Source: an uncultured Acidobacteriota bacterium (lineage in GTDB: Bacteria > Acidobacteriota > Blastocatellia > Pyrinomonadales > Pyrinomonadaceae). Taken from it: a stretch of DNA of 7,098 nucleotides. A model generated the notes under the pieces. It searched no databases. It was not told the origin of the DNA and was given only the letters and a program-made list of their open reading frames with translations. Below are positions 1 through 5,570 of this stretch, in pieces. The translations under genes were made by a program, and so were the position numbers. The stretch covers positions 1 through 7,098 of the forward strand of contig CADEEU010000192.1 of assembly GCA_902826385.1 (NCBI GenBank), given 5' to 3'. Each line of letters opens with the position of its first letter. Position 1 is the first letter of the stretch.

Positions 1-493
1 CAAAATCGCCAATAGCGTTGTCCAATTCGATGATTAGCAGTTTTAAATCAAGTTTTTTCTGATCCGCCTTCGATTTTGTATTACTCTCTTCAACATCGAA
101 TTTGGCCGAAAAAAGGTTTGTATCAAGTCGTTTTCCGTCTTTGTTGATCTTCTTCGCCGCGTTTGTAATCAGCGCGTAGTCGATGTCTTTTGCGGTCGTA
201 TATGCCTTGACTATTGCAGCCTGCGATACCTGGATTCCCTCAAAATCTTCCTTGATCTCCCCAAATTTCGTATCGATCTTTGAATTAATGCCAAAAACCT
301 TGCTCGCGTCCTGCTTTTCAGCCTCTTTCTTGATTCGCTCGAGTTCGACCGACCGGAGTCGGATATTGTCATCACGCAAGTTGGAATCTGAAGCTCCACC
401 AGGCATGCTTCCTCCACCCGGCGGTTGTGCAAAGATATTCGAAAATGCAGCCAAAACCAGTAAAAAGGGGATTAGACTAATGATCTTTTTCAT
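1..493 (-). CDS. Exported hypothetical protein, charged helical (3' end beyond the window)
   Basis: The frame is open from an ATG at 493 down to position 1, giving 164 visible residues; the stop lies outside the window. The N-terminus is a classical signal peptide: MKK, then a hydrophobic stretch at about residues 4-18, with probable signal peptidase I cleavage in NIFA|QPPG (after residue 22). A short Gly/Pro-rich linker (23-34) follows. From about residue 38 the chain is rich in Lys, Glu, Asp and Arg (for example LRSVELERIKKEAEK at 46-60) and looks mostly alpha-helical, possibly coiled coil. I see no cysteine, catalytic motif or known domain. The start is well supported: GGGAGG sits 6 nt upstream, and the only nearby upstream ATG in another frame hits a stop after a few codons. 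The gene lies 76 bp after the CRTAC1 operon on the same strand and appears to have its own promoter. Function unknown. Export is fairly certain; the localisation after export is not. Confidence 0.8.
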   Translation of the reverse strand, partial: MKKIISLIPFLLVLAAFSNIFAQPPGGGSMPGGASDSNLRDDNIRLRSVELERIKKEAEKQDASKVFGINSKIDTKFGEIKEDFEGIQVSQAAIVKAYTTAKDIDYALITNAAKKINKDGKRLDTNLFSAKFDVEESNTKSKADQKKLDLKLLIIELDNAIGDF

Positions 494-499
494 ACCTTG

Positions 500-505
500 C
501 CTCCC
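500..505 (-). promoter_or_regulatory. Strong Shine-Dalgarno of the exported hypothetical gene
   Basis: Reading the minus strand, GGGAGG is followed by the 6-nt spacer CAAGGT and then the ATG at 493. This is a near-ideal ribosome binding site. It fixes the start of the downstream gene and is much stronger than anything ahead of the internal genes of the upstream operon. Confidence 0.75.
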
Positions 506-529
506 ATGCCCATAAAAACCGAATCTCTG

Positions 530-535
530 ATTATA
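530..535 (-). promoter_or_regulatory. Candidate -10 box (TATAAT) upstream of the exported hypothetical gene
   Basis: The minus strand reads TAGTATAATCAG here, an exact match to the sigma-70 type -10 consensus. It would place a transcript start near 523 and a leader of about 30 nt. The -35 is poor: the best candidate is TTGGGA at 555-560, with a long 19-nt spacer. The location, in the only real intergenic gap of the window, supports the call. The lack of a good -35 and the unknown host sigma preference weaken it. Confidence 0.4.
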
Positions 536-569
536 CTACCCCTAATAACCAGCTTCCCAAATGAAATGA

Positions 570-2288
570 TTAGTTTTCGAGACGCCTCAGCATCCCGGTG
601 TTAGCCACGCCCTTGCCTTGTTCAAGAGTAACGGCCTGATTAGGCTGCAGGCCCTCTATTTTTTCTGTTTTCCCATCGCTCCATCGGACCTCAGCCGAAC
701 GTATGATTTCTCCCCAAGCCAGTCCAAAATGAAGTCTAAGATCATTCTGCGATAAATAACTTGCTCCGGCCTGCACCTCTCTTATCATCGAACGCCTGTT
801 TGTTGTCAAAGTTACGCGTGCGCCTATGGCATCTCCATTCCTACCTTTTTCTATCAATTTTAAGAGGATAGCGTAATTCTTATTTACCGATGTGTTGAGT
901 AAAGCCGTAGGAACACCGCCCAGGTTCACAACAAAAACATCAACCAGGCCGTCATTATTCAAGTCCGCAAACGCCGCGCCGCGACGAGAAAATGACGGCA
1001 GCTCCTGAAGGCCGGAAAAGTCCGTGACAACTTCGAACTTTCCACTGCCCAAGTTCCGGTGAAGGAGAAAAGGCTGGCGAAAACCTTCAACCGTTTCGGA
1101 CTTCACCAACTCCATTTGCGGATAAACATGCCCATTCAGTACCAATAAATCGAGCAAACCGTCGTTGTCAAAATCGATGAACGCAGTTCCCCAGCCGACG
1201 AGTGCTTTGGACGGCTGGCCGACACCTGACTCGGCCGATACATCGAGAAAACCTTTAACAGCTAGATTCCGGTAGAGCGTATTATGTTCGTTCTCAAAAT
1301 TGGTTACGAAAATATCTACATTACCGTCATTATCGTAGTCAGCCATCGTAACGCCCATTGAGCCTTGTTCAACACCCGCACCGCTGTAACTTGTGCCGGT
1401 TTCAAAACCAACTTCTGAAAATGTGCCGTTCCTATTGTTTCTATATAAATAGTTGGGCGAACTGTCATTGGCGACGTACAGATCCAGCCAGCCATCGTTA
1501 TCGTAATCTGAGAAGATCGCGCCTAACCCAAAGTATTTGCCGTTATCGGCAACACCGATCTTTTCGGCAATCTCCTCGAATGTTCCGTCGCCCTTGTTGC
1601 GAAAGAAAAAATCTCGTTCGCCGGGAAGTCCCCGGGGGCCGCACTGGACGCGAATACCTCTGTGCGAACAAGTCTTCGAACTACCAAAAATCGGAAGATT
1701 ATTGAGATCGAGCGACACGTAGCCCGGAACAAACACGTCCAAATCACCGTCTCGGTCGTAATCAGCCCATGCCGAGCCTGTCTGGAAACCAATTCCTTTC
1801 AAACCCGTTTTCTCGGTTACATCCTCGAATTTACAGCCTCCCTTTCCGCGATAAACAGCGTTTCCTCCAAATCCCGTCGCAAAAAGATCGACATTCAGGT
1901 CACCGTCATAATCGACCGCGGTAACTCCCATTCCCCAGCCTTTGCGGGTGAGATTCGCAGAAACGGTAATGTTCTCAAACCGTGGTGTTTTGGTTTTTGC
2001 ACCGTCTTTCTGACGATAAAGTGTGATAAACGGATCGCCGCCCTTTTTGAAATTTTCAACGGTTGATCCATTGACCGTCGCGATATCCAGAAATCCGTCC
2101 CCGTCGCAATCGAGCACCGCTGCCCCTCCGCTCATCGATTCGATAATGTAGCGATTGTCCGCCGTTGAGATGTGCGATACATTGATCCCGCCGTCGGCGG
2201 AAACGTCCTTAAAAGAAATGGCAGTTTTTTGGGCCGAAACCAGGAGAGATATCCCGATGATCAGTAGAGAAATTGTCGGTGTCCGCAT
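570..2288 (-). CDS. Secreted CRTAC1-family FG-GAP/VCBS repeat protein with ASPIC/UnbV domain (second paralogue)
   Basis: A 572-residue protein, a usual length for bacterial CRTAC1-type proteins. The signal peptide covers residues 1-19, with cleavage in VSA|QKTA. Seven FG-GAP/VCBS-type blades each carry a DxDxDGxxD-like loop: 60-68 (DCDGDGFLD), 126-134 (DYDGDLNVD, with the Gly replaced), 176-184, 261-269 (DYDNDGWLD), 317-325 (DYDNDGNVD), 372-380 (DFDNDGLLD) and 442-450. In the family such loops bind calcium and build a beta-propeller. A conserved insert has a Cys pair, C207 and C216, just before GPRGL. The C-terminal ASPIC/UnbV domain (about 484-556) has DAIGARV, SYLSQNDLRLHFGL and VRWSDGKTE. 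It is the last gene of the operon; its ATG lies 6 nt after the previous stop and has only a weak Shine-Dalgarno, so coupling is likely. An adhesive or scaffolding role outside the cytoplasm is inference; no enzyme motif is visible. Confidence 0.93.
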   Translation of the reverse strand: MRTPTISLLIIGISLLVSAQKTAISFKDVSADGGINVSHISTADNRYIIESMSGGAAVLDCDGDGFLDIATVNGSTVENFKKGGDPFITLYRQKDGAKTKTPRFENITVSANLTRKGWGMGVTAVDYDGDLNVDLFATGFGGNAVYRGKGGCKFEDVTEKTGLKGIGFQTGSAWADYDRDGDLDVFVPGYVSLDLNNLPIFGSSKTCSHRGIRVQCGPRGLPGERDFFFRNKGDGTFEEIAEKIGVADNGKYFGLGAIFSDYDNDGWLDLYVANDSSPNYLYRNNRNGTFSEVGFETGTSYSGAGVEQGSMGVTMADYDNDGNVDIFVTNFENEHNTLYRNLAVKGFLDVSAESGVGQPSKALVGWGTAFIDFDNDGLLDLLVLNGHVYPQMELVKSETVEGFRQPFLLHRNLGSGKFEVVTDFSGLQELPSFSRRGAAFADLNNDGLVDVFVVNLGGVPTALLNTSVNKNYAILLKLIEKGRNGDAIGARVTLTTNRRSMIREVQAGASYLSQNDLRLHFGLAWGEIIRSAEVRWSDGKTEKIEGLQPNQAVTLEQGKGVANTGMLRRLEN

Positions 2289-2294
2289 CTATTC

Positions 2295-4028
2295 TTAACT
2301 CTTTTTCAGTTTCGGACGGATCTTTTCAAACGGAACTAAACCTTCGCCTTCTAAAATCGCATAGAATTTATCGGTCGCTACGTTCTTTATTTTTTCGACC
2401 CTGCCCGAATTCCAGCGAATCTCTATTTCGTCTGCCTTAACGGCCTTTCCTAAACCGAAATGAACACGCAGATCGTTTTGGGATAGATAGCTTCCTCCGC
2501 TTCTGATTTCCTCTGTCTGCACAACCGTGCCGGTCGTAACCTTTATCCTTGCCCCAATTGCGAGGGGATTTCCGTGCTTTGCCGCAAGTTCCAGAGTTAG
2601 CCAGTGATTGGCCTTATTGCCCTGATTTTTTAAGATCATCGGCGAAGAGTCCAAATCTTCAACAACAATGTCGATCTGCCCGTCATTATCCAGATCGCCG
2701 AAAGCGGCTCCGCGAGAGACCCTAAGCTCTGTCAGGGTTGGGCCGCCCAACTCGGTCGCATCGCAAAATGTGCCGTCGCCCTGATTAATAGATAGAAGCT
2801 TGCCCTGTTTATACTTGGCACCCGCGAAGGTCTGCTCCATTTGCGGATAGACATGACCGTTTACCACGAAAAGATCAAGCCAGGTGTCATTGTCGAGATC
2901 GAAGAACCCGGTTCCCCAGCCGACAAAAGGGCGCGAGACTTGGCCGACCTTCGCCAAAAACGAAACGTCTGAAAAATCGTAGTTGCCGTCGTTCCGATAC
3001 AAAGTATTATATTCATCGGCAAAATTTGTGACGAAGATAGCAAAATGGCCGCTATGCAAATAGTCGCCGACTGCGACTCCCATCGAACCCTGTTCCGAAC
3101 CGTCACCGTTCACACCTGTTCCCGAGATCAATCCAATCTCCTGAAATTTTCCCTTGCCCAAATTCTTGTAAAAGAAGTTCGGCGTCGAATCGTTTGCAAT
3201 GTAAATATCCTGTTTTCCGCTGTTGCCAAAATCAGCAAAAACCGGCTGCATTCCATAAAAACCGCTCGGATCATCGATCCCCAACTGCCTGGTTACGTCG
3301 GTAAAGGTCTCGTTTCCGTTATTGCGAAATACGCTGTCACCGGCTCCCTTTAAGCCCCGCGGGCCACATTGGACGTCAACACCACGAAACTTACATGTCG
3401 GAAGCAAACCGAATCCCGGAAGATCGTTTAGTTTGAAATCTACATAGTTGGCTACGGCCAGATCAAGAAAACCGTCGGCGTCATAATCGCCAAAGGCCGC
3501 CCCGGCCGACCAGCGCCCGTCCGCTACACCTGCCTGCTTTGTTACGTCCGAGAAGGTTCCGTCACCGTTATTTTTGTACAAAACGTTGCCGCCAAGACAA
3601 GTAATGTACATATCGGGAAAGCCGTCATTATTGAAATCGGCAACCGCGCCGCCCATCGCAAAACCGGGATACCCGACACCCGCTTTATCCGTTACGTCAA
3701 TAAATGTCGCGTCGCCGTTGTTTCGATAAAGCTTACTTTTCGATTTCTCATTCTTCAGGGCCATGTCGACTGTCGGAGCGTTAGTGAAGTAGATGTCGAG
3801 TGACCCGTCGCGGTCGTAATCGATCAGCAAAACGCCGCCGCTCATCGACTCAACAATGTACTTCTTTTCAGGTGCCGAAGTGTGAACGAAATTGATTCCC
3901 GATTGGCGATAGATATCGACCAGTTGCGGTATTTTGCGGTCTTTGCAAGCAACGGGCTGCGCCCGAATTAGCTGGCCGCAGCATATTGCGTAAAGAACGA
4001 TAGCGCTAAAAAGACTGACAAATTTCAT
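2295..4028 (-). CDS. Secreted CRTAC1-family FG-GAP/VCBS repeat protein with ASPIC/UnbV domain (first paralogue)
   Basis: 577 residues from the ATG at 4028; a GTG at 4031 would add one Met. The signal peptide is at 1-23, with cleavage in LIRA|QPVA. Asp-rich loops lie at 70-78 (DYDRDGSLD), 131-139 (DFNNDGFPD), 181-189 (DYDADGFLD), 377-385 (DLDNDTWLD) and 446-454 (DLDNDGQID). The loops of blades 4 and 5 (266-274, DFGNSGKQD; 322-330, DYLHSGHFA) have lost most of their ligands. The insert Cys pair is C212/C221, before GPRGL. The family's NHWLTL strand at about 474-479 leads into the ASPIC/UnbV domain (about 489-563: AIGARIKV, SYLSQNDLRVHFGL, IRWNSGRVE). It is clearly paralogous to the next gene, in the same order throughout, including FVGWGTGFFDLDND and NGHVYPQME. 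The stop of the upstream TPR gene overlaps this start. Probably a calcium-binding extracytoplasmic propeller; the ligand is unknown. Confidence 0.93.
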   Translation of the reverse strand: MKFVSLFSAIVLYAICCGQLIRAQPVACKDRKIPQLVDIYRQSGINFVHTSAPEKKYIVESMSGGVLLIDYDRDGSLDIYFTNAPTVDMALKNEKSKSKLYRNNGDATFIDVTDKAGVGYPGFAMGGAVADFNNDGFPDMYITCLGGNVLYKNNGDGTFSDVTKQAGVADGRWSAGAAFGDYDADGFLDLAVANYVDFKLNDLPGFGLLPTCKFRGVDVQCGPRGLKGAGDSVFRNNGNETFTDVTRQLGIDDPSGFYGMQPVFADFGNSGKQDIYIANDSTPNFFYKNLGKGKFQEIGLISGTGVNGDGSEQGSMGVAVGDYLHSGHFAIFVTNFADEYNTLYRNDGNYDFSDVSFLAKVGQVSRPFVGWGTGFFDLDNDTWLDLFVVNGHVYPQMEQTFAGAKYKQGKLLSINQGDGTFCDATELGGPTLTELRVSRGAAFGDLDNDGQIDIVVEDLDSSPMILKNQGNKANHWLTLELAAKHGNPLAIGARIKVTTGTVVQTEEIRSGGSYLSQNDLRVHFGLGKAVKADEIEIRWNSGRVEKIKNVATDKFYAILEGEGLVPFEKIRPKLKKS

Positions 4029-4043
4029 CACATTCCGCCGCTC
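4026..4043 (-). promoter_or_regulatory. TGATG stop/start junction with a GTG/ATG start choice
   Basis: The minus strand reads GGCGGAATGTGATGAAA. The TPR gene stops at TGA (4030-4028) and the CRTAC1 gene can start at GTG (4031) or ATG (4028). The purine-rich GGCGGA lies 6 nt before the ATG but only 3 nt before the GTG. The ATG is therefore the better start and gives a one-base TGATG overlap, typical of termination-reinitiation coupling. Confidence 0.6.
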
Positions 4044-5566
4044 TTGCGGCCCTTGAGTTTTTGAAAAATTTCGAGGTGTTTCTTTCCGAGCTCACGTTCG
4101 CCAATCAGGTTATAAAGCCTGCTCAATTGGAAATGCGTATCCGCATCGTCGGCACTAAGCAAAGCCGCTTTCTCGAGATGCGGCCGTGCTTTGGCTTCGT
4201 CTCCGACTTGCAAATAGACGACACCCAAGTCACGTAATGCGGGGCTGTAGTTTGGCGAAAGCTTCACTGTTTGTTCCAAATATTCCAAAGCTTTCGCCGT
4301 CTCACCCACCGTTTTATATGCAAGCCCGAGATGGTAGGCGGCCTCATAATTACCTGGATCGATAACTAAACACCGCCCGAGCTGCGATCGTGCCTCCTCT
4401 AATTTTTGGGCCTGTCCGGCATAAGCCAAACCCAATGCTAAACAGCCGCGCGAGTCGTTTGGACGAGACTCGGTAAATTTGTTTAACGAGGTTTCTGCCT
4501 TTTGCAGATTATTGTTCTGCAAAGAGGCCGCCCCGTGCAAATACAAATATTCCAGATTCTCCGGTTGCAAAGTCAGCAGTTGTTCGGCGGCACGAACTGC
4601 CTCTCCGGGCCGATTTGCTCTCATCGCAATCAGCACAAACTGAGCCAGAAACCTTTCGGAGTTGGGCCTGGCCGCAAGACACTTTTTCAATAGTTCGAAT
4701 GAACCTGCGTTATTTCCCTGTTCACTCTCTAACAGAGACTGGGTGAAGTGCAGTTCAGATGCATTCGGTTCTATCCGTTCCGCCTGCTGAATGTGCATCC
4801 TGGCTTTGGGAAAACTCTTCAACAGGATCTCCGATTTGGACAGCAGTAATAACGCTTCGAAATTTCGGGGAGCAGAGAGTACGAGCAAACTCAACAATTC
4901 AACCGCTTCTTTATGCAATCCGAGTCGGCTCAAAACTTCGGCAAATTTATAGGCTGAAATCGGATCTTGTTTTGTCAGACTTTTTGCGACCGGGATCAGC
5001 GCAGTGAAATTATTCCGATCTCCTAATTCGGCATAACATGCGGCTCGCAATGACAACGCAGAGGTGGTTTGTATTCTCAGCGGCAACCTATTGGTATTTT
5101 TCAGCACACTCGCGCAGTCACCAATAGCGGCGTAAATGCCAGCTATTCTAAGCCTTACTAAATCAGTTTTTATCTCATTCTCAGCTATTCCATTGAGGAT
5201 CGTCTTGGCTTCTTCCGTTTCTCCAAGTTCAAGATCGGTTGACGCAAGGTCTATTTTGGCCAAGGTTAAACTCGGATCAAGTGTCAACGCCTTTTTGAAG
5301 AGTGATCTGGCTTCATTCAGGCGGGTCTGTCGCATCCGCAGTCTAGCCAATAGACGAAAACCTTCTTCATCTGTGGGGTTTGCGATCACATAATCGAACA
5401 AATGCTTTTCCACTTCGAAGAGCTTTCCATCCTCGATGGACTTTTCAAATTGCTTTAATGACCCTTTTCGCGGGGCAATCGGCTGACCGTAGAGCGCCGA
5501 GGCTACGCAGATTGAAAAGAGGAAGACCGCGACAAATCGAATGGACCTATCTGAGAGAGTATTCAT
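4028..5566 (-). CDS. Exported tetratricopeptide repeat (TPR) protein
   Basis: A 512-residue protein with an N-terminal signal sequence: basic and polar start MNTLSDRSIR, a hydrophobic core at 11-25, and probable cleavage in LYG|QPIA after residue 27. The rest is a TPR alpha-solenoid of roughly 11 units, at about 64-97, 98-131, 203-234, 235-267, 269-301, 303-336, 337-369, 370-404, 405-438, 439-472 and 473-505. The C-terminal ones are the most canonical (for example EAAYHLGLAYKTVGETAKAL at 408-427), while residues 132-200 are degenerate. TPR solenoids bind proteins, so a scaffold or assembly role in the periplasm is inferred; no catalytic domain is present. The ATG follows the preceding TGA by 4 nt without a good Shine-Dalgarno, implying coupling, and the stop overlaps the next start. 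The last repeat resembles that of the upstream TPR gene, suggesting related proteins or a shared partner. Confidence 0.9.
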   Translation of the reverse strand: MNTLSDRSIRFVAVFLFSICVASALYGQPIAPRKGSLKQFEKSIEDGKLFEVEKHLFDYVIANPTDEEGFRLLARLRMRQTRLNEARSLFKKALTLDPSLTLAKIDLASTDLELGETEEAKTILNGIAENEIKTDLVRLRIAGIYAAIGDCASVLKNTNRLPLRIQTTSALSLRAACYAELGDRNNFTALIPVAKSLTKQDPISAYKFAEVLSRLGLHKEAVELLSLLVLSAPRNFEALLLLSKSEILLKSFPKARMHIQQAERIEPNASELHFTQSLLESEQGNNAGSFELLKKCLAARPNSERFLAQFVLIAMRANRPGEAVRAAEQLLTLQPENLEYLYLHGAASLQNNNLQKAETSLNKFTESRPNDSRGCLALGLAYAGQAQKLEEARSQLGRCLVIDPGNYEAAYHLGLAYKTVGETAKALEYLEQTVKLSPNYSPALRDLGVVYLQVGDEAKARPHLEKAALLSADDADTHFQLSRLYNLIGERELGKKHLEIFQKLKGRKSGGM

Positions 5567-5570
5567 GTTT

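Larger units (their letters stand above)
494..569 (-). other. Intergenic gap between the CRTAC1 operon and the exported hypothetical gene
   Basis: This 76-bp gap is the only one in the window longer than 6 nt. It contains the candidate -10 box and the Shine-Dalgarno. I found no GC-rich hairpin followed by a T-run after the stop of the upstream gene, so no intrinsic terminator is visible and read-through is possible. A small AATC-TCT-GATT inverted repeat (522-532) overlaps the end of the -10 and the expected start point; it is too short to call as an operator. Confidence 0.6.

Noticed and set aside
183..515. Plus-strand open frame of 110 codons
   Set aside because: It lies antisense to the exported hypothetical gene, which has a signal peptide, a strong Shine-Dalgarno and coherent protein sequence; the plus frame has no such support.
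522..532. AATC-TCT-GATT inverted repeat as an operator
   Set aside because: Four-base arms with a 3-base centre are expected by chance; there is no second copy.
555..560. TTGGGA as a -35 element
   Set aside because: Only four of six consensus bases, and a 19-nt spacer to the -10; too weak to list as a feature.
1523..1792. Minus-strand open frame overlapping the second propeller gene
   Set aside because: It is out of frame with a well-supported domain protein and has no plausible product.
1358..2066. Several plus-strand open frames of 60-134 codons inside the second propeller gene
   Set aside because: They are antisense shadows of the repetitive Asp/Gly-rich coding sequence, with Cys/Arg/Ser-rich composition and no family resemblance.
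3970..3975. Cys-Cys in the signal region of the first propeller protein as a lipobox
   Set aside because: The residues before it (YAI-C, AIC-C) do not fit the lipobox pattern, and a normal cleavage site before Gln follows.
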